Source: Bordetella parapertussis (lineage in GTDB: Bacteria; Pseudomonadota; Gammaproteobacteria; Burkholderiales; Burkholderiaceae_A). Taken from it: a stretch of DNA of 64,000 nucleotides. The notes beneath the pieces were generated by a model, which saw only the letters and a program-made list of their open reading frames with translations, was not told the DNA's origin and ran no database searches. The stretch's first letter is position 1. Each line of letters opens with the position of its first letter. The DNA is taken from the NCBI GenBank assembly GCA_945877235.1, contig CAMCRF010000011.1, positions 1-64,000 on the forward strand, in the 5' to 3' direction. The position numbers and the translations under genes were made by a program. Positions 55,995 to 64,000 of the stretch are shown here, piece by piece.

Positions 55995-56783
55995 TTAAAC
56001 GGAGGCGATTGCGCCGCCATCGACGCGAACCATGGAGCCGGTCATGTAGCTTGCGCGGGTACTTGCCAAGAATGCCACTACATCGCCGTATTCTTGAAGT
56101 TCTCCATAGCGACGTGCAGGAATTGTGGCCTTCGAGCGCTTCTCCACCTCCTCGAGGGCAAGCCCCTCTTTCTGGGCGCGGGTCTGGTCAATGAAGGCTG
56201 TGCGATCGGTCGCAATGCGACCGGGCAAAACCATATTGACGGTAATGCCCGATGCTGCAACCTCGTTGGCAAGGGTTTTAGACCAGCCCACGAGTGCACC
56301 GCGCAGGCTATTGGACATTGCGAGATTTGGAATGGGCGTGATAACACCACTCGAGGCATTGGTGAGCACCCGCCCCCAGCCTTCCGCCCTCATGCTCGGA
56401 AGCACTGCATCGGTAATGGCGATGACCGGTGCCACCAAATTATTAAACTGGTCTTGCCACGTTGCAATGGCTTGGCCGAGTGCAGGACTCGGGGCGGGTC
56501 CGCCGCCGTTGTTGAACAGAATTTGAATGCCTCCGCCCGCCAGCGCCTGCGCCTGGTCCAGCCGCTCTGAAATGAGATCGAGTTGCCGAACATCCCAAGC
56601 AATGGCATGCGACTGGCCACCACTTGCTCGAATGCGGCTCGAAGTGGCCTCGACCTTCTCAAGGGTGCGGCCTGCACAGATCACCACTGCACCCTCTGCG
56701 GCGAGGCTCAGGGCGGCCGCTAAGCCGAGTCCCCCCCCAGCTCCGAAGACCAATGCGCGTTTGCCGGTGAGTCCAAGATCCAT
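55995..56783 (-). CDS. SDR-family oxidoreductase with atypical active site
   Basis: A 262-residue short-chain dehydrogenase fold. The cofactor motif is '[11 protein letters not shown]' instead of TGxxxGIG, and '[26 protein letters not shown]' has Met and Leu where the catalytic Tyr and Lys should be. This matches a known atypical BKR-like SDR group that lacks the catalytic tetrad. The C-terminus is regular ('[17 protein letters not shown]'). It lies 6 bp after the aldo/keto reductase gene. Activity is uncertain. Confidence 0.85.
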   Translation of the reverse strand: MDLGLTGKRALVFGAGGGLGLAAALSLAAEGAVVICAGRTLEKVEATSSRIRASGGQSHAIAWDVRQLDLISERLDQAQALAGGGIQILFNNGGGPAPSPALGQAIATWQDQFNNLVAPVIAITDAVLPSMRAEGWGRVLTNASSGVITPIPNLAMSNSLRGALVGWSKTLANEVAASGITVNMVLPGRIATDRTAFIDQTRAQKEGLALEEVEKRSKATIPARRYGELQEYGDVVAFLASTRASYMTGSMVRVDGGAIASV

Positions 56784-56789
56784 AGTGTG

Positions 56790-57815
56790 TTACTCCAGAG
56801 TGCTGGGTTGAGAGGATGGGAAGTCTTCAGTGTCGACGCTACTCTGCATGGCAGCATCGTAGCGTCCACCGCAGATGCGATCGGGCGAAAACACGTGTGA
56901 TAACCGAGCGAGTTGCTCCTCGGTGAGCGCAACGGCATCGGCACCGAGGTTGTCCTCAAGGTGTGCCACGGAGGTCGTCCCTGGAATGGTGAGTACCTCA
57001 CGCCCTTGCTGCAGACCCCACGCAAGCGCCGCCTGTGCGGGCGAGCAGGCCGCCTCTTGGGCCACATCCCATAAGGTCTGAACAAGCGCACGGTTCTGCT
57101 CAAATGCGCCTGGCGCAAAGCGCGGCATTTTATGGCGCATGTCACCTGCGTGCAGCTCGGCAAGCGCAGGAGGTGCGGCCGTTAAAAACCCACGACCAAG
57201 TGGGCTGAACGCAACGAGCCTTGTCCCAAGGTCGCGGCAAGCGGGTAGGAGGCCGATTTCAGGGTTGCGCGTCCAGAGCGAGTACTCTGACTGGACCGCA
57301 GCAATTGGATACTCTGCGGCGGCACGGCGTAGGGTGGCGCCTGACACCTCTGAGAGCCCAACCGCCCGAATCTTCCCCTGACGCACCAGATCGCCGAGCG
57401 TCCCAGCCACATCCTCAATGGGGGTCTGTTTATCCCATCGGTGGACATAGTAGAGATCGATGACATCGACCTGCAGCCGCTGGAGACTCTCGTCTAGATT
57501 CTGGCGCAGGGTCTCGGGGCGGCTATCGACTTTGCGCTGCATACCTTGCGGAGTCTGAACGCTGGCCATGCCCCCCTTACTGCAGAGCACGATCTGATCT
57601 CGAATCGACTTCACCAGAGGACCAAGGAGGCGCTCGTTAGCGCCATTGCCATAGATCGCGGCTGTGTCGAAGAGCGTAACCCCCAGATCGAAGGCCCGAT
57701 GAAAGACCCGAGCCGCCTGGACTTCGGAGACAGCAGGCGCATACCCGTGACTGAAGTTCATGCAGCCCAGACCAATGGCCGATGGCTGAAAAGGACCAAG
57801 CGCTCGCGTCTTCAT
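56790..57815 (-). CDS. Aldo/keto reductase
   Basis: A 341-residue TIM-barrel NADPH oxidoreductase with the catalytic tetrad: Asp in 'VTLFDTAAIYG', Tyr in the same segment, Lys in 'VLCSKGGM' and His in 'DLYYVHRWD'. C-terminal 'TIPGTTSVAHLEDNLGA' binds cofactor. Pattern is AKR13/YhdN-like. It overlaps the 2-hydroxyacid dehydrogenase by 4 bp. Substrate is likely a short aldehyde or keto acid of the operon's pathway. Confidence 0.9.
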   Translation of the reverse strand: MKTRALGPFQPSAIGLGCMNFSHGYAPAVSEVQAARVFHRAFDLGVTLFDTAAIYGNGANERLLGPLVKSIRDQIVLCSKGGMASVQTPQGMQRKVDSRPETLRQNLDESLQRLQVDVIDLYYVHRWDKQTPIEDVAGTLGDLVRQGKIRAVGLSEVSGATLRRAAAEYPIAAVQSEYSLWTRNPEIGLLPACRDLGTRLVAFSPLGRGFLTAAPPALAELHAGDMRHKMPRFAPGAFEQNRALVQTLWDVAQEAACSPAQAALAWGLQQGREVLTIPGTTSVAHLEDNLGADAVALTEEQLARLSHVFSPDRICGGRYDAAMQSSVDTEDFPSSQPSTLE

Positions 57816-58765
57816 ACGAGTTCAACGGGCGTCTTTAGCGTGCCCCGAGTGAAAAACTGCTGCAGGTTTTCGATCACGAGATCCTCCATTGCACGGCGGG
57901 TCTCTGCCGTTCCACTGCCAACATGGGGCAACAGTACGACATGGTCCATCGACATCAGCGCAGACGGGACACGCGGCTCGTCCGTGAAGACGTCGAGACC
58001 TGCTCCCGCCAACTTCCCGCTTTGCAGTCGACGAATGAGTGCGGGCTCATCGATGACCGAGCCACGCGCAATATTGATGAGAAAACCCTCTGGCCCCAGG
58101 GCATCGAGCACGGCATCTGAGACCAAGCCTTGGGTCTGCGAGCCGCCAGAGACGGCCACCATGAGGAAGTCTGACCACTGCGCGAGGTTGGCTGGGGAAT
58201 CCATCCAGGTGTAGGCGGCACCTTCAACTGGGCGACGGTTGTGATAACGAATTTCCATAGAGAAGCCCGCAGCGCGGCGGGCAATGGCGCTGCCAATTTG
58301 GCCAAGACCCAAAATGCCCAAGCGCTTTCCACTCACGCGCGTTGCCAGGGGAAATGGCCCCTTGAGCCAGTGACCAGCGCGCACAAACCGATCGGAGGCC
58401 GACAGGCCACGAGCAGCATCTAGCAAAAGGCCCATGGCCAGATCGGCCACACAGTCCGTGAGCACATCGGGCGTCGTGGAGACCTGAATGCCCAACTGAC
58501 TCGCCGCATCGAGATCGATCTTGTCTGTTCCAATGCCTCTACAGGCGATCGCCTTCAAGCCAGGCATGCGACGCATGAGCGCCTCGCTCGCCCCAACAGG
58601 AGCCGTGGTGACGAGAGCCTGAACCTCTCGGGCAGGGCCCGACCAGAACGCTGCTGAATCCGGTGCATCTGGCGCCGGCGGAACCATGACATCAAAGTGC
58701 TCGCGCAAACGCGCATCGCCTGCGGCCGAGAGCTTGCTGACTTGCACAATACGGGGCTTGGGCAC
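57812..58765 (-). CDS. D-2-hydroxyacid dehydrogenase (glyoxylate/hydroxypyruvate reductase-like)
   Basis: A 317-residue NAD(P)-dependent enzyme: 'GKRLGILGLGQIGSAIARRA' cofactor motif, the catalytic Arg in 'LINIARGSVIDEPAL', Glu in 'VFTDEP' and His in 'VLLPHVGSGT'. The GTG at 58765 is preferred because AAGGA lies upstream with good spacing and the product then begins 'MPKPRIV'; an in-frame ATG at 58795 is poorly placed. It may reduce a 2-oxo acid of this pathway. Confidence 0.9.
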   Translation of the reverse strand: MPKPRIVQVSKLSAAGDARLREHFDVMVPPAPDAPDSAAFWSGPAREVQALVTTAPVGASEALMRRMPGLKAIACRGIGTDKIDLDAASQLGIQVSTTPDVLTDCVADLAMGLLLDAARGLSASDRFVRAGHWLKGPFPLATRVSGKRLGILGLGQIGSAIARRAAGFSMEIRYHNRRPVEGAAYTWMDSPANLAQWSDFLMVAVSGGSQTQGLVSDAVLDALGPEGFLINIARGSVIDEPALIRRLQSGKLAGAGLDVFTDEPRVPSALMSMDHVVLLPHVGSGTAETRRAMEDLVIENLQQFFTRGTLKTPVELV

Positions 58766-58797
58766 AGTAGATTCCTTTTTTGGTTTGTTCAGCATCT

Positions 58798-59559
58798 CTA
58801 AAAATGAGGGGTGCGTCGATCCTGAAAAGCACTAGCCCCCTCACGTTGATCGGGCGTGCCAAACAGTGACTCAAAGGCGCGACGCTCAAACGCTAAGCCT
58901 TGCTCTAGAGGCAAAGACTCAGCGCTTCTGAGGGCGGCCTTGGCAAGCTGCAGGGCAGAGCGGGAACGCTGGGCGAGCAGGTGAGCATGCTCGAGCGCCA
59001 CTTGCTCGAGTGACGTCGCGGGTACTACGGCAGAAACTAAACCGCTCTGCGCCATCGCATCTGCGCGCGTTCGCAAACCGCAAAGCACCATGCGTGCTGC
59101 CTGAGCGTAACCGAGTCTATGCACAAGTCGCTGCGTTGCCCCCCCACCTGGAATTAGGCCCCAACCAACCTCAGGCTGGCCGAGCTCGGCATCTTCGGCT
59201 GCAATCAGCAGGTCACAGGCCAGGGCGAGTTCACAGCCCGCTCCTGCCGCTACACCGTGTACTGCTGCAACCACGGGCTTTCGAAGAGAACCGAGAACGC
59301 TCCAAATTTGATCTGCGCCCCGCGCACGCAGCCGCTCGGGCGTGTCCTGCGCGAACTCCAATAAATCACCACCAGCGCAAAAGTGCATGCCTCGACCTTG
59401 AATTAAGATCACGCGCGTCTGTTCAGACTGATCTGCCTCAAGCAACGCCTGAATGAGCGCATCTCGCATGGCCTGATTCAGTGCATTTCTTGCCTGAGGT
59501 CTGTTGAGCCAAAGGCGGGTACACCCCCAGTCAAATGACTCCACTTGAATCAGACTCAC
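58798..59559 (-). CDS. Enoyl-CoA hydratase/isomerase
   Basis: A 253-residue crotonase-fold protein with the oxyanion-hole region 'RGMHFCAGGDLLEF' and the two catalytic glutamates in 'GAGCELALACDLLIA' and 'QPEVGWGLIPGGGATQRL'. It starts at a GTG overlapping the acyl-CoA synthetase stop by 4 bp. It could hydrate crotonyl-CoA or an unsaturated dicarboxyl-CoA. Confidence 0.92.
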   Translation of the reverse strand: MSLIQVESFDWGCTRLWLNRPQARNALNQAMRDALIQALLEADQSEQTRVILIQGRGMHFCAGGDLLEFAQDTPERLRARGADQIWSVLGSLRKPVVAAVHGVAAGAGCELALACDLLIAAEDAELGQPEVGWGLIPGGGATQRLVHRLGYAQAARMVLCGLRTRADAMAQSGLVSAVVPATSLEQVALEHAHLLAQRSRSALQLAKAALRSAESLPLEQGLAFERRAFESLFGTPDQREGASAFQDRRTPHF

Positions 59560-61643
59560 GCCCCTGGCTCCCGCAGTGAGAACACCACATCGACCGCAGT
59601 GACTCCCGTGCTGTGCACAAACACCGGATTGAGATCCAGCTCTCCGAGCTCATCGCCAAGCGCGGCGCCTATGGCGCTAACCCTGCTGACGAGATCGGCC
59701 AATGCTTGAATGTCTGCTGGCTGGGCTCCCCGAAAGCCCTTTAACAACGAAGCACCACGAAGCGTATGAATCAGAGCCATGGCCTGTGAGGCGGACACTG
59801 GGCATCGCGCAAAGGTGACATCCTTCAAAACCTCAATCCATACCCCGCCCAGACCGACCATGACCACCGGACCAAAGACCGGATCTTGGCTCAGGCCCAC
59901 CACACACTCTACCCCTGGACCAGCCATGGCTTGCACCACAACTCCGCGAATACGCGCGGCAGGTGCATGCCCCCTAACGGACTGCAGCATCTGCTCATAA
60001 GCCGCGCAGAGCGTTGACTCATCGGAGATCGCCAAGCGCACACCGCCGGCCTCCGTCTTGTGGAGAATATCGGGTGATTCAATCTTGAGTGCCACTGGGG
60101 CGCCAAGCGTCCGAAGCGCGCGCACGGCGTCCTCTCCGTTGTGTGCAAGCTGTGCCGCAGCAATCGAAACCCCATGCGCCCGAAGCCACGCGGTGGCATT
60201 GATGGTGCTCACCTGCCCGTCCTCAGACTGTGGGAGCGCCTCAAGCTGGACATCAGGAGACTGCGAAGGCGCAGCGCGCTGCCATTCGCTGACAGCAGCC
60301 AAGCCCGCGAGTGCCTCTATCGCGGCTTCACCACTGCGAAGCAGGGGAATGCCAAGTGCTGCGAGTCGCTCAATTGCAGCCTCAGGCGCGCCCAGCCAGG
60401 CCACGACGAAGGGCTTGTCTGTCGATTGATGGATCTCCTCAAACACACCGGCGAGGAGGTCCACATTTTTGTGCATGAGCTCGATCCAGACCATACCCAT
60501 GTGCACCTGAGGATCCTCTAGCATGATCCGAAGGCTATCTCGAAGGATGGCAGGCTCGGCCACAAACTGGCCAGTCACATCGATCGGGTTGGTCGCAACA
60601 CCGAAGCCGGGAAGGCTCTTTGCAATGCGGGCTTGAGTCGACTCAGTCAGAACTGGCACAGACAATCCGAGCTCCATGGCACGATCTGCAGCCTGCACGC
60701 CAGCGCCCCCAGATTGCGTGGCAATGGCGATGCCGCGACCCAATGCGGGCGGGCACAATGCAAGCACCTGGGCAAGGTCAAGCATGTGCTCCTCGTTACG
60801 CGCTCTGAGAATGCCGGCCTGCCTCGTTACCGCGTCGAAGACTGCATCTTCGCCAGCCAGCGCCCCCGTGTGTGATGCGACTGCCCGAGCGCCAGCCTCT
60901 GTACGTCCAACCTTCATTACGACGACGGGCTTGCGAAGCGCAAGAGATCGCGCGCCAAGTCGCATCCACCCCTCGCCATCTCGCAGCCCCTCAAGGTAGC
61001 CCGTGCATACCCGAATGCGGGGGTCTTCGATGAGCGCGGACATAGCCTCGACAAAATCAATATCGGCCTCATTGCCCGTGTTCACAAAGAAGCCCAGACC
61101 GAGATGTCTTTGTCGGCAAAGCGCTGCAATAGCCGTTCCGAAAGCCCCGGACTGGGTCACGAAACCAACTGGACCGGGTAGGTTTGGGCCATCCGCATAC
61201 TGACTAAACGTGGCGAGCATGCCGTCGAAGGCGTTCACCAAGCCCAGGCAGTTTGGGCCGCAAAGCAATATGCCCGTCTCACGAGCGGCCCTTGCAACCG
61301 CCTCCTCTAGTGCACGCCCAGCAGGACCAGTCTCGCCAAATCCAGCAGAAAACACCACGGCGGCCTGGGTGCCCACAGCAGCAAGCGCGCGCAGGCATTC
61401 CTCAACAGACGATGCAGGCAGGATGATGACCGCAAGATCAATTGGACCGGGTATTGCGGAAATAGAGGGGTAGCAGGTAAGCGGGCCAACCTGCGCATAT
61501 TTCGGATTCACCGGATAGATCGCGCCCTGGTACCCCTTCTCCAACAGGTTGCGTACTGGCCTGCCATTGAGCTTGTTGAAGTCGGCCGAGGCCCCAATGA
61601 TGGCAACAGATCGGGGCTCAAGCAGCGGTCGAAGCGATCTCAT
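59556..61643 (-). CDS. Acyl-CoA synthetase, NDP-forming
   Basis: A 695-residue fused ADP-forming CoA ligase: N-terminal CoA-binding domain ('EPRSVAIIGASADFNKLNGRPVRNLLEKGYQGAIYPVNPKY'), a central flavodoxin-like domain with the phospho-histidine region ('GFVTQSGAFGTAIAALC' and 'IATQSGGAGVQAADRAMELGL'), and a C-terminal ATP-grasp domain ('PVALKIESPDILHKTEAGGVRL'). No acetyltransferase domain. It would activate a carboxylic acid to its CoA ester. The ATG at 61643 overlaps the thiolase stop by 4 bp. Confidence 0.92.
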   Translation of the reverse strand: MRSLRPLLEPRSVAIIGASADFNKLNGRPVRNLLEKGYQGAIYPVNPKYAQVGPLTCYPSISAIPGPIDLAVIILPASSVEECLRALAAVGTQAAVVFSAGFGETGPAGRALEEAVARAARETGILLCGPNCLGLVNAFDGMLATFSQYADGPNLPGPVGFVTQSGAFGTAIAALCRQRHLGLGFFVNTGNEADIDFVEAMSALIEDPRIRVCTGYLEGLRDGEGWMRLGARSLALRKPVVVMKVGRTEAGARAVASHTGALAGEDAVFDAVTRQAGILRARNEEHMLDLAQVLALCPPALGRGIAIATQSGGAGVQAADRAMELGLSVPVLTESTQARIAKSLPGFGVATNPIDVTGQFVAEPAILRDSLRIMLEDPQVHMGMVWIELMHKNVDLLAGVFEEIHQSTDKPFVVAWLGAPEAAIERLAALGIPLLRSGEAAIEALAGLAAVSEWQRAAPSQSPDVQLEALPQSEDGQVSTINATAWLRAHGVSIAAAQLAHNGEDAVRALRTLGAPVALKIESPDILHKTEAGGVRLAISDESTLCAAYEQMLQSVRGHAPAARIRGVVVQAMAGPGVECVVGLSQDPVFGPVVMVGLGGVWIEVLKDVTFARCPVSASQAMALIHTLRGASLLKGFRGAQPADIQALADLVSRVSAIGAALGDELGELDLNPVFVHSTGVTAVDVVFSLREPGA

Positions 61644-62851
61644 GCTGTGCGCTCCAAGACCACCGCGATGCCCTGCCCCATCCCGATACACATGGTCACA
61701 AGTGCGAAGCGGCCATTACGGATCTCGAGTTCGTGTAAAGCCGTAAGCAGCAGTCGAGGGCCAGAGGCACCCAGTGGGTGGCCAAGTGCGATTGCTCCGC
61801 CATTTGGGTTAAGGCGATCGTCGGTATCGCTCAGCCCCAAGCCCTCCGCGCACGCCAGGACCTGTGCCGCGAAGGCCTCATTGATCTCAATGACATCGAG
61901 GTCTCGTATTTCAAGTCCAGCGCGCAAAAGCGCTCTCTGACTCGCAGGTACTGGTCCAATTCCCATGGTGCGGGGCTCAACCCCGGCGCTAGCAGTAGCA
62001 ATGACTCTGCCCATCGGCTTAATCTCGAGCGACTCGCCGAACTCCGCGGACCCCATCAGCAGTGCCACGGCGCCGTCATTGATGCCAGAGGCATTGCCGG
62101 CGGTGGTGACCCCACCATCGAAGAGCGGCCGCAATCGGGCCAGAGACTCGGCCGTGGTCTCAGGCCGTGGGTGCTCATCCATCAGAATCTCGAGCGGATC
62201 GCCACGGCGCGGCGCCAGGCGAATGGGTGATATTTCCCTTCGAAACCGGTCACTCAGCTGCGCCTGTGCCGCGCGACGTTGCGAGCGCAGCGCAAACGCA
62301 TCACAGCGCGCTCGAGTTAGGTCAAACTCAACAGCAAGATTGTCCGCCGTCTCTGGCATGGTGTGTGCACCAAACTGCGCCTCAATCTGCGGGTTCGGGA
62401 ATCGAGCACCGAGGGCTGAGTCGTAGATGCGCTGGTCCTTAGAGTACGCCGACTCAGCCTTGGACATCACGATGGGCGCTCGGCTCATGCTCTCGACGCC
62501 ACCCACCAAAAGCGCCCGCGCTTCACCCACCTCCAGCGCGTGCGCTGCCGACGTCACCGCCTGCAGTCCGCTGCCGCAGTTGCGCTGAAACACCACGCCC
62601 GCAGATTCAATGGGCAGTCCTGCAAGCAGCCCAACATGCCTTGCAATACATCGACTGTCCTCTCCAGCCTGATTTGCGCAGCCTAGGTAAACGTCCTCAA
62701 TGTGCTGGCGCGCTGTGGGATGACGGCTCAAGAGTGCCTTTGCGGTCATGGCCATCAAATCGTCTGGACGAATGGCTGCGAGTACACCAGCGTGACGCCC
62801 AAACGGCGATCGGGTTCCGTCGAAAATCCATGCGTGGTTCAGGCGAGGCAT
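61640..62851 (-). CDS. Thiolase, acetyl-CoA/3-oxoadipyl-CoA type
   Basis: A 403-residue thiolase with the nucleophilic Cys in 'QRNCGSGLQAV', His in 'GGAIALGHPLGASG' and Cys in 'TMCIGMGQG'. It cleaves 3-oxoacyl-CoA to acetyl-CoA plus a shortened acyl-CoA. The ATG at 62851 has GGAGG just upstream; the longer open frame overlaps the preceding gene and is not real. PaaJ-like, but the substrate is not certain. Confidence 0.93.
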   Translation of the reverse strand: MPRLNHAWIFDGTRSPFGRHAGVLAAIRPDDLMAMTAKALLSRHPTARQHIEDVYLGCANQAGEDSRCIARHVGLLAGLPIESAGVVFQRNCGSGLQAVTSAAHALEVGEARALLVGGVESMSRAPIVMSKAESAYSKDQRIYDSALGARFPNPQIEAQFGAHTMPETADNLAVEFDLTRARCDAFALRSQRRAAQAQLSDRFRREISPIRLAPRRGDPLEILMDEHPRPETTAESLARLRPLFDGGVTTAGNASGINDGAVALLMGSAEFGESLEIKPMGRVIATASAGVEPRTMGIGPVPASQRALLRAGLEIRDLDVIEINEAFAAQVLACAEGLGLSDTDDRLNPNGGAIALGHPLGASGPRLLLTALHELEIRNGRFALVTMCIGMGQGIAVVLERTA

Positions 62852-62852
62852 G

Positions 62853-64000
62853 CTACCTCCGGGGTTCTTCGTGCAAAAGTGAGAGGCCCAGCTGCACACG
62901 CCGGCGTAGCCATGCACTGGGCCGATATCGGGGGTCGCCACTGAGACTGTGTATGGCTTGCAACACGTTGAGCACACGCTCTGCTCCGAGCTGGTCTCCC
63001 CAGGCCAAGGGTCCGATTGGGTAGCCCAGTGCAAGCTGCGTCGCGCGGTCAATATCGTCGGGCGAAGCAACATCCTGTTGGGCCAGATCACAAGCCAGGT
63101 TCACCATCAAACTCAGCACCCGCTGCGTCACAAAGCCCAAGCTCTCTCGAATCAGGCTCACCGAAACGCCATCTGCGCCAAGCAGTGCTGCAGCCTGCGA
63201 GACCGCATGCGGATCGGCAGAGAGACAGGGCATTATTACGCGCCGTCGCTCAAGGGGCGCAAGGGTCTCGACTGCGATTGAGCGCTCAGCAGGCAGGCCC
63301 ATCCGACTCACCATGGCGGTTGTGTCCTCGCCCAGAGGCGCAAGTAGCACCAGCGCCTCATCCGAAGGGCGCTGGGTCTGCTCAACGGTTGCGCCACAGC
63401 GACCCGCCAGTTCCTCTAGCCATTGCCGCCCGGCGAGATCTGCAGCGGCAATCCAGATGCGTGCGGGCGATGAGATCGAAGGGTTTGAACCAACATCCGC
63501 TGCGATACGAGGATCCCCATTGGGCAAGCGCACACCGTCTTCATAGGCATAAAACCCCTGTCCACGCTTGCGCCCAAGCAACCCCGCATCGCGTCGCAGC
63601 CCCATCATGACGGAGGGTCTGTATCGGGGCTCTCCAAAATGCTCGCGAAAAAGAATTTCGGTCACGGGCTGGGTCACATCGAGCCCTGTAAGGTCCATCA
63701 ACTCGAAGGGCCCCATCTTGAAGCCCGCCTGCTCCTTGAGAATCAGATCGATCGTGTGGGGATGCGCCACCCCCTCGGAGACCAGATGCGCCGACTCAAT
63801 GGGATAGGCTCGTCCCGCCTGATTCACAAGAAATCCAGGGGTGTCTCGCACGCGAATGGCAGTCAAGCCCATGCCGCGAGCCAATGCCTCCAGGGTGCTC
63901 AAGACCTCCGGGTGAGTCCGCAGACCTTCAATGACCTCCACCAAGGGCATGAGCGGAACAGGGTTGAAGCAATGAAAGCCTGCAAAACGCTCCGGGTGCT
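62853..64000 (-). CDS. 3-hydroxyacyl-CoA dehydrogenase (PaaH-like), N-terminus beyond right edge
   Basis: At least 382 codons are visible, running off the right edge. The catalytic region 'HPERFAGFHCFNPVPLMPLVEV' appears at the edge, followed by two 3HCDH C-terminal domains ('PGFLVNQAGRAYPIESAHL' and 'LGFVTQRVLSLMVNLACD'), which suggests a PaaH-type protein of about 500 residues. It oxidises 3-hydroxyacyl-CoA with NAD. It is the upstream-most gene seen in the acyl-CoA operon, one base before thiolase; the promoter lies outside. Confidence 0.9.
   Translation of the reverse strand, partial: HPERFAGFHCFNPVPLMPLVEVIEGLRTHPEVLSTLEALARGMGLTAIRVRDTPGFLVNQAGRAYPIESAHLVSEGVAHPHTIDLILKEQAGFKMGPFELMDLTGLDVTQPVTEILFREHFGEPRYRPSVMMGLRRDAGLLGRKRGQGFYAYEDGVRLPNGDPRIAADVGSNPSISSPARIWIAAADLAGRQWLEELAGRCGATVEQTQRPSDEALVLLAPLGEDTTAMVSRMGLPAERSIAVETLAPLERRRVIMPCLSADPHAVSQAAALLGADGVSVSLIRESLGFVTQRVLSLMVNLACDLAQQDVASPDDIDRATQLALGYPIGPLAWGDQLGAERVLNVLQAIHSLSGDPRYRPSAWLRRRVQLGLSLLHEEPRR

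Noticed and set aside
1..64000. CRISPR array, rRNA operon, prophage or integron
   Set aside because: No regularly spaced repeats, no rRNA sequence, no phage structural genes or integrase were seen; only one tRNA and one IS end.

Overview
The window looks like chromosome from a betaproteobacterium of the order Burkholderiales, probably Alcaligenaceae-like. The reasons are the gene families (tripartite tricarboxylate 'Bug' transport, an iscRSUA-hscBA-fdx operon, class I fumarase, 3-hydroxybutyrate dehydrogenase, an RpfE-type gene followed by recJ-prfB-lysS) and the generally high G+C. Family names rest on reading the proteins; no database search was run. Genes are very tightly packed: most convergent pairs overlap at their 3' ends, several divergent starts are only 15-26 bp apart, and there is no gene-free stretch longer than about 300 bp.

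Left arm (1-10.6 kb) is accessory-like and visibly less G+C-rich. It opens with the right end of an IS3-family element that has cut an acyl-CoA thioesterase gene. Then comes a minus-strand tricarboxylate locus: a Bug substrate-binding protein, a TctA-TctB fusion permease, a PrpF-type isomerase, a LysR regulator and an aconitase. A 45-bp element (40/45 identical) occurs 52-58 bp upstream of both the aconitase and Bug start codons, so the two ends of the locus appear to be co-regulated. A QmcA/NfeD pair and a HepT-MntA toxin-antitoxin pair follow.

10.6-20.6 kb holds lrgAB, a Rap1a/Tai-like periplasmic protein, a double cupin, a DCC-family protein, a class II aldolase/TauD dioxygenase pair with a divergent TetR gene and a clear palindromic operator, tRNA-Ser(GGA) with a terminator, acs, a YqhA-type membrane protein, class I fumarase and a GlcG-like protein.

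20.6-35.9 kb is mostly housekeeping: an orphan iron-binding protein behind a Fur-like site, an alpha/beta hydrolase, bdhA, comEC, tatD, a DUF2062 protein, lolD/lolC, an RpfE-type gene, recJ, prfB (with the programmed +1 frameshift), lysS and rmuC. 35.9-41.2 kb is the isc Fe-S assembly operon, read right to left from iscR, with two type-1 IscR sites in its promoter and rmuC attached at its far end.

41.2-46.8 kb has a low-molecular-weight phosphatase, uvrB, an aromatic aminotransferase, a carboxymuconolactone-decarboxylase-family protein and queE/queD with atypical active-site cysteines. 46.8-53.6 kb is a catabolic and transport block: an IlvD/Edd dehydratase, a DapA-family aldolase, a 3-hydroxyacyl-CoA-dehydrogenase-type enzyme, and a TAXI-TRAP transporter whose binding-protein gene is separated from its permease gene by an intrinsic terminator.

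53.6-64 kb is one long minus-strand operon: 3-hydroxyacyl-CoA dehydrogenase (cut by the right edge), thiolase, NDP-forming acyl-CoA synthetase, enoyl-CoA hydratase, D-2-hydroxyacid dehydrogenase, aldo/keto reductase, an atypical SDR, glutaryl-CoA dehydrogenase and an L-2-hydroxyglutarate-oxidase-like flavoprotein. Together they suggest breakdown of a dicarboxylic or hydroxy acid through glutaryl/crotonyl-CoA to acetyl-CoA. The substrate is not known from sequence.
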